A stretch of DNA of 49,721 nt from Chitinophagaceae bacterium PMP191F (lineage in GTDB: Bacteria; Bacteroidota; Bacteroidia; Chitinophagales; Chitinophagaceae): contig LGYU01000028.1 in assembly GCA_001302245.1 (NCBI GenBank), forward strand, positions 1 through 49,721. Reading direction: 5' to 3'. The notes under the pieces were generated by a model, which was given only the letters and a program-made list of their open reading frames with translations, was not told the origin of the DNA and ran no database searches. This document shows positions 41,227 to 49,721 of this stretch, piece by piece; position 1 is the first letter of the stretch; the number at the start of each line of letters is the position of its first letter. Both the position numbers and the translations under genes were made by a program.

Positions 41227-41664
41227 TTATTGCTTCTTCCGAACCGTTTGCACCACTACCACGGTATCTACGAGTACATACGTAAACGGCTGACCGCGGA
41301 AACAGGATTGTAATACCCTGGATATTTTTTCCTCACTCACATCCATAGTAACAGGACGGGAAATGGACATCTGTTCTTCGGTGTAACAAAAATGATAGCT
41401 GGTTTGCTGTTCAATTAGTTTAAAAATCTGTTTGAGCCGGGCGTTTTCCATGTGTAGTGTAACAGTTTGTTCATAATCGTTAGTGGGAGAGATTAACAGG
41501 CCATATAACATTACTGCCATCGGCAGCATTGTCAGTAATAACAATATCCATACAGGTGAATGATGGCGCGGCGGCTGGCGGAGTAAGGTTTCCTGGGCTG
41601 GCAATGCCGGATGCTGTTCAAAAGTTTGTACAGATTCATATTGCCGGTAACTAACAGGGGACAT
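41227..41664 (-). CDS. Orphan STN-domain protein with a single membrane helix
   Basis: 145 aa from ATG 41664 (an upstream in-frame start at 41688 exists). About 37 N-terminal residues without signal features, one membrane helix (38-58, SPVWILLLLTMLPMAVMLYG), then a secretin/TonB short N-terminal (STN) domain at 66-141 (EQTVTLHMENARLKQIFKLI, YTEEQMSISRPV, VVVVQTV). The STN domain is closely similar to residues 54-128 of the SusC protein at 43003, about 34 of 76 positions identical by eye. It has no plug or barrel. Topology N-in/C-periplasm. Unlike FecR it lacks the FecR domain; no sigma factor is nearby. Possible role: competitor or partner of SusC STN signalling. Confidence 0.75.
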   Translation of the reverse strand: MSPVSYRQYESVQTFEQHPALPAQETLLRQPPRHHSPVWILLLLTMLPMAVMLYGLLISPTNDYEQTVTLHMENARLKQIFKLIEQQTSYHFCYTEEQMSISRPVTMDVSEEKISRVLQSCFRGQPFTYVLVDTVVVVQTVRKKQ

Positions 41665-41688
41665 ATAAAGGATATGAATTGATTTCAA

Positions 41689-42149
41689 TACAACAAAATA
41701 GCGACTGATAAAGGGGAGTATAGGTATTCCGGAATAACACGCTGCCGGTAAATGATATCGGCGGATGTAGGAAAAAGCAGGCGATGATAAAATTCCCCGG
41801 CAGGTGTTATAACGGTAGGTTCCGTTTGCCTCAGTATGAGGGTAAGCTATTGAACCAGCCGGAACAGTACCGGTTCAATACGGGTTTTTCAAAGGGTTTG
41901 GATATACAGACTCCCCTCCGGTATTATTAAGACAATAAAACAACCTATTATAACTAACGCTTACCTGTAAATTGTTTGCATTAATTGATTGATGTCAATT
42001 GTGGCATCAGGTTTATATTGGTAAAGACTAAAAAACAACCCGAACACTGGCCGGATAAGGGTATGTATATTGTTGCGCCTTGTAAACAAGTTGGTGAAAT
42101 TATTGAATTGTACTCCTTGATTAGGACAGGTAGGCTGGTTTGTTTCAGC
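41689..42149. other. Intergenic region between STN gene and small secreted ORF
   Basis: Divergent region of about 460 bp. Contains CTATTTTG (-7-like for the STN gene, 41694-41701) and a 9-bp inverted repeat at 41848-41880. No credible ORF. Confidence 0.5.
41848..41880. repeat. Inverted repeat TATTGAACC...GGTTCAATA
   Basis: TATTGAACC (41848-41856) and GGTTCAATA (41872-41880), perfect 9-bp arms around 15 bp that contain CCGG twice; followed by CGGGTTTTT. It could be an operator or a terminator of an unseen transcript. Confidence 0.5.
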
Positions 42150-42157
42150 TAGCTTTG
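42150..42157 (+). promoter_or_regulatory. -7 element before the small secreted ORF
   Basis: TAGCTTTG is a perfect TAnnTTTG. Transcription would start near 42164, just before the signal-peptide-like codons at 42181. No good -33 partner is visible. Confidence 0.45.
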
Positions 42158-42207
42158 TCCCAAAGCAACCTTAACTATAAAACCGCCTTAACATCGCCTT
42201 TACAGCC

Positions 42208-42456
42208 GTGGCTGCCCTGCTGGCCATGAGTTTTACCATGGACGCAACGCCTTATCCCGGTTGGAACCTGCTGACCGATTGCGAGTATGAGTTTGTATCC
42301 TATCTGCCCCAGCTGGATTGTGACGACCGCGAAGTAGTACTGGATGTGGATGGTGCGGTGGTAGTGACACCGCAGTGCAGCAGTTCTACCGTATTCTGTT
42401 ATTACTGGGTGATTGGTAATCGTGCGAAAGGGGGATGGAGAAGCCACGCTGGCTGA
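42208..42456 (+). CDS. Small secreted Cys-containing protein, start codon unclear (possibly damaged)
   Basis: 82 aa from GTG 42208, ending RAKGGWRSHAG. The open frame extends upstream to 42181 and reads NRLNIAFTAVAALLAMSFTM, an excellent signal-peptide body, but a TAA (42178-42180) directly precedes it and no ATG is present. ATAAAACCGC in place of an expected ATGAAAAACCGC would explain this. The mature part (about 60 aa) has four cysteines (LLTDCEYEF, LDCDDREVV, TPQCSSSTVFCYY) and an acidic middle. It resembles short secreted proteins of the DUF6520 type in style only. Located before SusC in an AT-rich stretch. Confidence 0.45.
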   Translation: MAALLAMSFTMDATPYPGWNLLTDCEYEFVSYLPQLDCDDREVVLDVDGAVVVTPQCSSSTVFCYYWVIGNRAKGGWRSHAG

Positions 42457-43002
42457 ATAAACAATAATATTTCTGATCTTTTCTTTTTTCAGAACAAACA
42501 CATGATAGAAATACATGAAAGCTATTATGGGGATTTGTTTTGTTGCATAATGGTTTGTTTTATATGTTTTTATATATGCTTTTCTACAATCCTTAGAAAT
42601 TGTATATTGACCTCTATTAAGTTGGCTATAAAATGTTTACAAAAAAACTATAAACTTTTAGTCATAAATAATTACTGCCTTGTTTTAATAGTAAATTAGA
42701 TATAAGCATATGTCTGAAATGACAATGTTGTGTCTGTTTAAATCTATCCAATGCTCCTGTAAACACCTCCTTTATAGATATTTACCTTATCCTTCTTACG
42801 ATTGCTTACCAAGCTCTAATTACAAATTTTTATTTGCCGATTTTTCGGCAAAATTTTTTATGTGGAGAGTATCGGGTATTCATTGCTTGTACCTGTAGTA
42901 ATGTTTATTGAATTTCCCAGAGCTTCCTAAACCAGTTACGATTTTGGTTGTGTTATCGGTTAACCAGCCATCAGATATATTATACTACCGAAACAAGCTG
43001 TT
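42457..43002. other. AT-rich leader region of susC
   Basis: 546 bp, markedly AT-rich (long runs near 42540-42850). No ORF with convincing features. CGATTTTG at 42939-42946 could be the -7 region of susC. Confidence 0.5.
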
Positions 43003-46000
43003 ATGCCAAAGAAAAGGTGTCTGTTCGTATACAACCAACTGCATTCACGTGATGTACCTGCATCATCAGCACTCAATATCATTTATATCCTTCCTTTTCG
43101 TTTGATTATTTTATTGCTTACGATTACTTTTTGTTTGCAGGCCCGGGCAACTGGTTTTGCGCAAACAGTTACTTTGGATATCAGTAATGCCCCTCTTAAA
43201 AAGATTTTCCGGGAAATAGAAAAACAAACGCCTTTCCGCTTTATCTATACAGAAGAGCAACTGGCACTTACGCGTCCTGTAAACGTACAGGTACACAATA
43301 TGCTGGTGAAAGAATTGCTGGTATATTGTTTCAAACAGCAGCCTGTTTCGTATAGTATTGAAGACAGTGTAGTAATAATACGTAACAAAACAGATGAGGT
43401 CGCATCGGCGATGGATTCTATGGTTCAGTCAATACCGGAGATAGATCCCCTGGCCGAATTATTACATACTCCTGTGCTGATAGATACCACGCAACCTTTT
43501 ATTGCCCTGGTGCGTGGACGTGTTACGGATGAACAGGGAAAACCTGTAGAGCAGGCAACAGTTACTATAAAAGGGAGTAATAAAGCCACCTACACGGATG
43601 CAGAAGGAAATTTTTCATTGAAAAATGTTGCGCGTAATGCTGTATTGGTATTTACCAGTGTTAATACAGAAGTGTATGAAGTGAATCTTGCAGGCAGGAC
43701 TGTGGTAGGTATTGCACTCTCGAACAGGATAAAGCAGATGAAAGAGGTGCAAGTGGTGTTCAGTACAGGGTATATTACGCTAAACAAGGAACGGGCCACC
43801 GGCAGTTTTGTGAAGGTGGACAGCGAACTGATCAACCGGGGCGTTTCTGGCAGTATACTGGATCGTATTTACAATGTTACCAACAGTCTCGATTACGAGC
43901 CCAAAAATATAGGTTCCAGCAGGAACCAGAGCGCCATTACCATAAGAGGTATCAGTACTATCAATGCAGATGCTCGTCCATTGATAGTGGTAGATGGTTT
44001 CCCTTACAACGAAGATGGTAGTAGTGGGGGTAGCAGTATTGCGCTCAGTAATCTGAATCCAAATGATGTAGAAAGCATCACGGTACTCCGTGATGCCGCT
44101 GCCGCCTCCATCTGGGGGGTAAAATCGGGTAACGGGGTGATCGTGATCACCACCAAAAAAGGAAACTACAACCAGAAAGCACGTATCGGATTTAACTCCA
44201 GTTTTAATTTTGTAGAAAAACCACACCTGTTTTCACAGCCGATCATCGGCCCTGCGGATTATGTGGAACTGGAGCGGTACTTGTTTAACCAGGGCGCATA
44301 TGATGGAAGTATCATTGATACTGTCAGCTATCCTTCTTTATCACCGGCTGTAGAGATACTGGCCAGAAAACGGAGTGGTGCTATCAGCGCTGCAGAGGCC
44401 GAAGCACAGTTGAATATGCTTAAAAATCATGATGTGCGTAATGACATCAATAAATATGTTTCACAGGTAGCGCTGCAGCAACAATATGCACTGAATGTTT
44501 CCGGAGGTTCTGCTACTTTTAATTATTATGCTTCATTAGGGTATAATGCTGCCTTTCAGACCAATCCATACAATCATGTCAGAAGTGGCAGTGACAGGAT
44601 CACTTTTAACCTGACCAATACCTTTCGTCCTATCCGGTCGCTTGAGATCAGCACCTATATCAATTATGTATTAAGTGGTAATAAAGGAGCTGCAACTAAC
44701 TTTTCTACAGGCATTCCCTACACTCAATTGGTGGACAATGCGGGAAAAGCATTGCCGGTATTGTCTTCTTTGCGTAGCACCTATATTGACACTGCCAGTT
44801 ATCCGGGGTTACTGGACTGGCATTTTGTACCGCTGGAAGACCCGAAATACATTAAGCCTGTCTCCAGGCAAACCTATGCTCGTTTAGGGGGTAGTATCCG
44901 GTACCAGGTGATCAAAGGACTGAGTGCTGAGGTTAAATATCAATATACAAAGGGACAAAACAATAGTGAAACCTATTACGATCCCAAAAGTTATATGGTA
45001 CGTAACCTGGTGAATAGTTATATGGCAATGAGTTCCGGTCAACTCACTTACCCGGTTCCGCTGGGAGGATTGATGCAACGGGGCAATAATGAGGTGACTA
45101 GCTATAACTTGCGTGGACAATTGAATTTTTCACATATATGGGGTGTACATGATGTCATAGCCATTGCAGGCGCAGAACTGGGGCAGGTACAGGCCAGTGG
45201 ATGGTCTGGAGTACGACTATATGGATATGACAATGAAACAGGCACTTTCAGTACCCGCATCAATTATGATTCAGCGTATCGTACACGCCCTGCTATGGGA
45301 CAATCCAGGATTCCTAATCCTATCAGCTATACAAGTACACTAAACCGTACAGTCAGCAGTTTTGCCAATGCTGCTTATACTTTCCGGGAAAAATATACTA
45401 TTTCCGGAAGTGCCCGTTTGGATGGTTCCAATGCATTTGGCGTAAAAGCAAATCAACGGATCACCCCTTTGTGGAGTACAGGTGTATCCTGGAATATTTC
45501 CAAAGAAAGCTTTTATCATATTGACTGGTTACCTTTCTTGAAGATCAGGGCTACCTATGGTTACCAGGGTAATATGAAAAATAATGTTTCTGGTTATTCG
45601 ACTATTAGCTACCAAAATAGGAATGCCCTATATAATATACCGTATGCTTTATTAGCCAGCCCACCTAATTTGCAACTGCGTTGGGAAAAGATCCGGATGA
45701 TCAATGTGGGAGTTGATGCTACCACTAAAAATGAAAGGATTAGTGGAAGCATTGATCTGTATTACAAAAAGAGTATTGATCTCATTGGTAGTGTATTGGT
45801 GGATCCTACAGTTGGTGTAAGTAGTTATACAGGTAATAGTGCCAGTATAACAGGAAAGGGAATCGATCTGATGTTGAATACGAAAAATATTGTTAGCAAA
45901 AATATTAACTTGACAACCCGTTTTAACCTGAGTTATAATGCGGATAAGGTGATTGTTTTTAACAGGACAACTGCACCTGCGGCACTGAGCTATATAACAG

Positions 46001-46659
46001 GGATTCCTGTTATCGGAAAGCCTCTTTTTGCTCTGTATAGTTATCGCTGGGCTGGTCTTGATCCTATAAATGGTGATCCCAGGGGCTTTGTAAAGGATAC
46101 AGTTGCTGATTATAATACTGTAATGAGTAGCACCAATACAAAGCCGGAAGACCTGGTATACAGTGGCAGGCTGAATCCATCAGTGTTTGGTTCCATACTT
46201 AACACCTTCTATCTGGGAAAATTACAGGTATCATTGAATATTACTTATAAACTGGGCTATTATTTCCGCAGAAACTCTGTTGATTACAGCAGTACGTTAA
46301 GTAAAGGAAGTATGCATGCTGATTATTTGGTGCGTTGGCAAAAGCCCGGTGATGAGCAATTTACCAGCGTGCCTTCTTTAACGGTTGGCGGAATAGCCAA
46401 CAGAACTAATTTTTATAATAACTCAAGTATATTGGTGGAAAAAGGCGATCATATCCGTTTGAATGATATCCGTTTGAGCTATAGTTTTGACAGATCCAAT
46501 ATTAAAAAATTACCATTGAACCAGGTGCAATTGTACGCCTATGTTTCTAATATTGGTATACTTTGGCGTGCCAACCGGTATGGCCTTGATCCGGATAATA
46601 GCAATGGTCCACAGCGGCCACAACGAAATTTTGCTATCGGGTTAAACATGAGTTTATAG
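43003..46659 (+). CDS. SusC/RagA-family TonB-dependent outer-membrane transporter with STN domain
   Basis: 1218 aa. A long N-terminus leads to a signal helix at about 31-50 (cut near GFAQ). STN domain about 54-128 (AQTVTLDISNAPLKKIFREI, YTEEQLALTRPVNV). Carboxypeptidase-D-like domain about 168-250 (GRVTDEQGKPVEQATVTIKG). TonB plug about 265-388 (ITIRGISTINADARPLIVVD, DVESITVLRDAAAASIWG). Then a beta-barrel to the end, closing in RPQRNFAIGLNMSL. The GYITLNKERATGSFVKVD region is typical of a Chitinophaga-rich SusC subgroup. Imports glycans or peptides with its SusD partner 20 bp downstream. The STN domain implies signalling to an anti-sigma factor, but none is encoded nearby. Confidence 0.96.
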   Translation: MPKKRCLFVYNQLHSRDVPASSALNIIYILPFRLIILLLTITFCLQARATGFAQTVTLDISNAPLKKIFREIEKQTPFRFIYTEEQLALTRPVNVQVHNMLVKELLVYCFKQQPVSYSIEDSVVIIRNKTDEVASAMDSMVQSIPEIDPLAELLHTPVLIDTTQPFIALVRGRVTDEQGKPVEQATVTIKGSNKATYTDAEGNFSLKNVARNAVLVFTSVNTEVYEVNLAGRTVVGIALSNRIKQMKEVQVVFSTGYITLNKERATGSFVKVDSELINRGVSGSILDRIYNVTNSLDYEPKNIGSSRNQSAITIRGISTINADARPLIVVDGFPYNEDGSSGGSSIALSNLNPNDVESITVLRDAAAASIWGVKSGNGVIVITTKKGNYNQKARIGFNSSFNFVEKPHLFSQPIIGPADYVELERYLFNQGAYDGSIIDTVSYPSLSPAVEILARKRSGAISAAEAEAQLNMLKNHDVRNDINKYVSQVALQQQYALNVSGGSATFNYYASLGYNAAFQTNPYNHVRSGSDRITFNLTNTFRPIRSLEISTYINYVLSGNKGAATNFSTGIPYTQLVDNAGKALPVLSSLRSTYIDTASYPGLLDWHFVPLEDPKYIKPVSRQTYARLGGSIRYQVIKGLSAEVKYQYTKGQNNSETYYDPKSYMVRNLVNSYMAMSSGQLTYPVPLGGLMQRGNNEVTSYNLRGQLNFSHIWGVHDVIAIAGAELGQVQASGWSGVRLYGYDNETGTFSTRINYDSAYRTRPAMGQSRIPNPISYTSTLNRTVSSFANAAYTFREKYTISGSARLDGSNAFGVKANQRITPLWSTGVSWNISKESFYHIDWLPFLKIRATYGYQGNMKNNVSGYSTISYQNRNALYNIPYALLASPPNLQLRWEKIRMINVGVDATTKNERISGSIDLYYKKSIDLIGSVLVDPTVGVSSYTGNSASITGKGIDLMLNTKNIVSKNINLTTRFNLSYNADKVIVFNRTTAPAALSYITGIPVIGKPLFALYSYRWAGLDPINGDPRGFVKDTVADYNTVMSSTNTKPEDLVYSGRLNPSVFGSILNTFYLGKLQVSLNITYKLGYYFRRNSVDYSSTLSKGSMHADYLVRWQKPGDEQFTSVPSLTVGGIANRTNFYNNSSILVEKGDHIRLNDIRLSYSFDRSNIKKLPLNQVQLYAYVSNIGILWRANRYGLDPDNSNGPQRPQRNFAIGLNMSL

Positions 46660-46679
46660 ACACACATAAACCGCAGTAT

Positions 46680-48056
46680 ATGAAAAACTACCTTATCAAC
46701 ACTTGTCTATGCTTGAGTACCTTTAGTTTTTCAGCTTGTCAGAAATGGCTGGATGCCAAACCGGATATTTCTATTGGTATTCCTGCTTCTCTAAAAGATT
46801 TCCAGTTAATGATGGATAACACGGGAAGATTGAATCAAAGTTGGCCTTGGTTAACAGAAATAGCTACTGATTACAATGTATTCAACGATACTTATTTTCC
46901 CACTATTTCGGACCAGGCTAAAAATGCTTATACCTGGTCGCGAATATATCCTTATACTGCCTCGTTGGATTGGGGCAGCGGAGGAAACGCTCCTTATCAG
47001 AAAATACTGGTGGTAAATACAGTATTGGATGGCTTGGCTGACTTACAACCCGATGGTAGTGTAGAAGTACAGCAATACAATAACATTAAAGGACAGGCTT
47101 TGTTTGTGAGGGCCAAAGCTTTTTATGAATTGGCACAGGAATTTGCTCCTACATATGACGAAATAACTGCTGCAACAGATTTAAGCATTCCGCTGCGATT
47201 GGTATCTGATATCAGTGTTCCTTCAATAAGATCTACTGTAGCGACTACGTATGCACAAGTTCTTTCGGATCTGAAAATTGCCAAGGATCTTGTGCCGGTG
47301 AATCAAATTTATAAAACACGAGCCAGCAGATCCGCCTGTTTTGCTATGCTGGCCAGGGTATATTTGAGCATGCGGAAATATGACGAAGCCAAAATGGCTG
47401 CAGACTCCTGTCTTAATTTGTATAGTACGCTAATGGACTACAGAAAACTGAGTAGTGCAGCATCTTACCCATTCAGTCAATTGAATGAAGAGGTATTGTA
47501 TCATAATTCTAATGTGAATGGCGCCGAAAATGGTAATAATTTGTTGATTGATACAGCAGTATATAATACCTATGCGCTAAACGATTTGCGTAAATCATTT
47601 TTTTTCAACGTAAAAAATGGACGTGGATACATATTTAAGGGAGGATATACAGGAAATTCACTAAACTTTAATGGTCTTGCTACAGATGAGGTATACCTTG
47701 TCAGGGCTGAGTGTTTAGCGCGCCAGGGGCAGACACAAGCCGCACTAAAAGATCTGAATACCTTGATGATTAACCGTTGGAAAGACGGCGCTTTTGTTGA
47801 ATTTGCAGCAAACTCGGCAGATGAAGCATTAGCCATTATTCTAGCTGAACGTAAAAAAGAGTTGATAAGGCGTTGTACCCGTTGGACGGATTTGCGGCGG
47901 TTAAATAAAGAATCACGGTTTACTGTCACCATCAATAGGATGATTAATGGAACGATTATCAGCCTGGAGCCAAATAGTTACAGGTATACCTTCCCTATCC
48001 CGGATGATATCATTGCCATGACGGGCATGCAACAAAACCCAGGATGGCCCCAATAA
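46680..48056 (+). CDS. SusD/RagB-family surface lipoprotein
   Basis: 458 aa. Lipoprotein signal with Cys20 (STFSFSAC). SusD features: ALFVRAKAFYELAQEFAPTY, YAQVLSDLKIAKDLVP, FAMLARVYLSMRKYDEAKMA, LAIILAERKKELIRRCTRWT followed by DLRRLNK, and C-terminal YTFPIPDDIIAMTGMQQNPG. It caps the SusC barrel and captures substrate at the cell surface. Cotranscribed with susC. No enzymes follow, so the substrate cannot be deduced. Confidence 0.95.
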   Translation: MKNYLINTCLCLSTFSFSACQKWLDAKPDISIGIPASLKDFQLMMDNTGRLNQSWPWLTEIATDYNVFNDTYFPTISDQAKNAYTWSRIYPYTASLDWGSGGNAPYQKILVVNTVLDGLADLQPDGSVEVQQYNNIKGQALFVRAKAFYELAQEFAPTYDEITAATDLSIPLRLVSDISVPSIRSTVATTYAQVLSDLKIAKDLVPVNQIYKTRASRSACFAMLARVYLSMRKYDEAKMAADSCLNLYSTLMDYRKLSSAASYPFSQLNEEVLYHNSNVNGAENGNNLLIDTAVYNTYALNDLRKSFFFNVKNGRGYIFKGGYTGNSLNFNGLATDEVYLVRAECLARQGQTQAALKDLNTLMINRWKDGAFVEFAANSADEALAIILAERKKELIRRCTRWTDLRRLNKESRFTVTINRMINGTIISLEPNSYRYTFPIPDDIIAMTGMQQNPGWPQ

Positions 48057-48101
48057 TCAGCTATTATCAATATCGTATAACTTTTTAATGAGGTTACATG
48101 A

Positions 48102-49154
48102 CTAAATATTCAATTGCCAGGTGGCGAGTTGGTCTTTGTATACAGCAACCAGTACATGTTTATCAGTGATCTGTATTGCCTGTACTTTTTTTCCGTTGAT
48201 ATTGGGTATATAAAAACTGCCTTTATATTGGCCATCCATAGCCTTGTATACATCTACCACTGTATTGTTGCGGGCGTTATCTGTTAGTTCGTTATCTGCA
48301 TGCAATGCTCCCAATACAAAAAGATAACCATTGCCTGCATTCATGCCATTCATGATCCTTTTTAAGGGTACAGCAGGCATGCGGCTGCCATTGTGCTTAC
48401 CTGAGTCTGTAAAAGCACGGGAATATACCTGGTTGGTATTGATGGTATCAATGGTCTTTCCTTTGTACAACAGGTTCAGGTTGGTGTCTAGGGCGTAAAA
48501 AACATTCTGGTAAAACTGTGTATAAAAAATATGATGGCTATTATTATCATAAGCTAATAGCCCGTCTGAAGCAAATCCTGCATCTCCTGCCAGCTCTGTG
48601 ATCACTTTTTCCTGTACCTTTTTGCCAGTGCGTGTATTAATGATAGCAAAAAGCTGTGATTGCTGTAGCGAATCGAATGTGCGTATTACCATCGCAGAGG
48701 GAGATATGTGTGAGATGCGGGTAATAAGAGGAGTAGGTAACCTGCTGATGTTAAAGCTGTCACTTTGAATATTGTACCGGATCAGGGAAGGCGAGTTTTT
48801 GGTAATAAGATTGATATAAGGCGAATCAATAAACAATTCACTGGATGTTAGTAATTGTGTACGTAGCGGGATGCGCAGAAGATGAGTGTCAATAATGGAT
48901 AATTGAGTGTTCGTAGTGATCAATACACGTGGGTCTCTTGAAGTGAAAAACAAACAATCTGCACTAGACGGACATAAGCCCATAACAGGTACAGGCAGGG
49001 TAGTATCGTGGATGGCGGTAATGGCATCGGCAAGCCAGACCCTGGTAAAATTGTTAGGCTTTTTTTGTTGCGTATGTTGGCTGTATAAAATAACCAGCAG
49101 GATTAATAGTGCTGTGCTCAACATGCCGGATGTAATCAGTATTGTACGTTTCAT
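48102..49154 (-). CDS. Membrane-anchored beta-propeller-like protein, function unknown
   Basis: 350 aa. N-terminal anchor helix about 4-24 (TILITSGMLSTALLILLVIL). The remainder has repeated four-stranded units with short 'value, then readout' motifs (DPRVLITTNTQLSIIDTHLL, SQLFAIINTRTGKKVQEKVI, NVFYALDTNLNLLYKGKTID, VVDVYKAMDGQYKGSFYIPN, DKHVLVAVYKDQLATWQLNI), the pattern of a six- or seven-bladed beta-propeller. No catalytic motif seen. It follows the small secreted protein gene on the same strand (220-bp gap containing an 18-bp stem hairpin) and converges with susD. Confidence 0.7.
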   Translation of the reverse strand: MKRTILITSGMLSTALLILLVILYSQHTQQKKPNNFTRVWLADAITAIHDTTLPVPVMGLCPSSADCLFFTSRDPRVLITTNTQLSIIDTHLLRIPLRTQLLTSSELFIDSPYINLITKNSPSLIRYNIQSDSFNISRLPTPLITRISHISPSAMVIRTFDSLQQSQLFAIINTRTGKKVQEKVITELAGDAGFASDGLLAYDNNSHHIFYTQFYQNVFYALDTNLNLLYKGKTIDTINTNQVYSRAFTDSGKHNGSRMPAVPLKRIMNGMNAGNGYLFVLGALHADNELTDNARNNTVVDVYKAMDGQYKGSFYIPNINGKKVQAIQITDKHVLVAVYKDQLATWQLNI

Positions 49155-49322
49155 TGAAGGTTTTTAAAGTTTAGGATATATTTTAAGAAATTTATATTTT
49201 GGATGTCAAAATACGCTACTCTCACTTGTTCTCTTCTATCTAATATAATCATCATGATTGTACTAGAAGAATATATAAATTTCCCTTCTCAAGGATAATC
49301 GATATATTATTTGATACTGTAA
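49155..49322. other. AT-rich spacer upstream of the propeller-like gene
   Basis: No gene. Forms the downstream part of the gap between small secreted gene and propeller-like gene. Confidence 0.4.
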
Positions 49323-49360
49323 ATATATCAGTCATCTTTACATAAAGATGACTGATATAT
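49323..49360 (-). terminator. Long perfect hairpin after the small secreted gene
   Basis: ATATATCAGTCATCTTTA (49323-49340) is the exact reverse complement of 49343-49360: an 18-bp stem with minimal loop. On the minus strand it starts 14 bp after the stop codon and is followed only by TTTACAG, so it may be a leaky terminator or an RNA-stabilising hairpin that lowers expression of the downstream gene. Confidence 0.65.
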
Positions 49361-49374
49361 AATTTGGTATTACA

Positions 49375-49721
49375 TTATTCAGCTGTACGTACACCGAATC
49401 TGATCCAAACCACTTTGTTATTTTCTACCTGGTAGCAGCAAACAGGTTGGCTAATAGTAATTGGGCATTCTGATGAAGGGTTGTCTATAATCTCTCCAAA
49501 ATTGCCTTCTGAAGTGATCAAAGTATAAGGTACTTTGAGTTGTTCGGGGAATTCAGCAAGACTAGTATTAGTAAAAATAGTAGCCTGATCATTATACTGT
49601 GCAGCTCCTGCTCCCAATGTAACTGTTTGAAGCGGATTTCCTACATGCACTTTAACAAAAGTATAGCAACCGTCGAGTAGATCCGCTTTAGCAACTTTGC
49701 CTGATTTAGAAGCAAAGGTGA
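49375..49721 (-). CDS. Small secreted protein, 5' end outside window
   Basis: 115 codons visible and open to the window edge. The visible N-terminal residues are TFASKSGKVAKADLLDGCYTF, which look like the end of a signal peptide (..TFAS/K) followed by the mature part. The remainder includes NPSSECPITISQPVCCYQVE and ends KVVWIRFGVRTAE, with four cysteines in all. Resembles short DUF6520-like secreted proteins of Chitinophagaceae in layout; the family assignment is tentative. Likely cotranscribed with the propeller-like gene. Confidence 0.6.
   Translation of the reverse strand, partial: TFASKSGKVAKADLLDGCYTFVKVHVGNPLQTVTLGAGAAQYNDQATIFTNTSLAEFPEQLKVPYTLITSEGNFGEIIDNPSSECPITISQPVCCYQVENNKVVWIRFGVRTAE

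Noticed and set aside
42502-42898. Short plus-strand ORFs of 62-65 codons before susC
   Set aside because: AT-rich, Cys/Tyr/Leu-biased translations without start context; typical of random AT-rich DNA.
1-49721. CRISPR arrays, tRNA, rRNA, transposases
   Set aside because: No regularly spaced identical repeats, no cloverleaf-like genes with CCA ends and no DDE/HUH transposase motifs were found on reading the window.

Overview
The window reads as a chromosomal segment of a Bacteroidota bacterium, most likely a Chitinophagaceae (Chitinophaga-like) species. The reasons are a SusC/SusD pair with an N-terminal STN domain, DUF1599 next to a DoxX/MauE-like protein (the BT_3927/BT_3928 arrangement), a DUF6089-type outer-membrane protein, bacteroidetal -7 promoter elements of the TAnnTTTG type, and Gln-ended signal peptides. 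No rRNA, tRNA, CRISPR array or transposase was recognised.

Layout. 1-9349 is largely housekeeping: topA (partial, minus), nrnA and an FKBP lipoprotein (plus), folP (minus), then DUF1599, a four-helix-bundle gene inside an inverted-repeat-bounded element, a DoxX protein and a lone oligopeptide-type ABC permease. 10091-12354 holds a small beta-barrel protein, an AraC-type regulator, an unknown small protein and a YdeI/OmpD-associated protein. 12437-19543 is the most unusual part: a four-gene minus-strand cassette ending in a strong hairpin. In transcription order it encodes a papain-like C1 peptidase without signal peptide, a three-TM protein with a trypsin-like domain and intact His-Asp-Ser triad, an 888-aa exported helical/beta-barrel protein, and a CHAP plus peptidoglycan-binding protein without signal peptide. 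I cannot match this combination to a described system.

20284-25157 carries dnaK with a terminator, a small membrane protein, a hemerythrin-like protein and a DUF6089 protein. 25312-29074 is a 5-oxoproline catabolism operon, pxpB-pxpC-pxpA plus an NRAMP-fold transporter that has lost the metal-binding motifs. 29478-34904 has yajQ, type-B L31, a GlmU-like protein, tpiA, a second hemerythrin-like protein and a lipid-linked-sugar flippase. 35209-41053 (minus strand) has an acyl-CoA-binding protein, a bestrophin, a UspA-like protein, a two-component system and an aldo/keto reductase. Matching TTAGAA direct repeats with 11-bp period lie before the usp gene and before the response regulator, so the two-component system probably controls both.

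41227-49721 is an accessory outer-membrane island: an orphan membrane-anchored STN protein, a small secreted Cys-containing ORF with a damaged start, SusC/RagA, SusD/RagB, and on the opposite strand a membrane-anchored 350-aa protein preceded by another small secreted protein cut by the window edge.

Intergenic regions are full of short dispersed repeats in several families. Some sit exactly at gene ends and supply stop codons.
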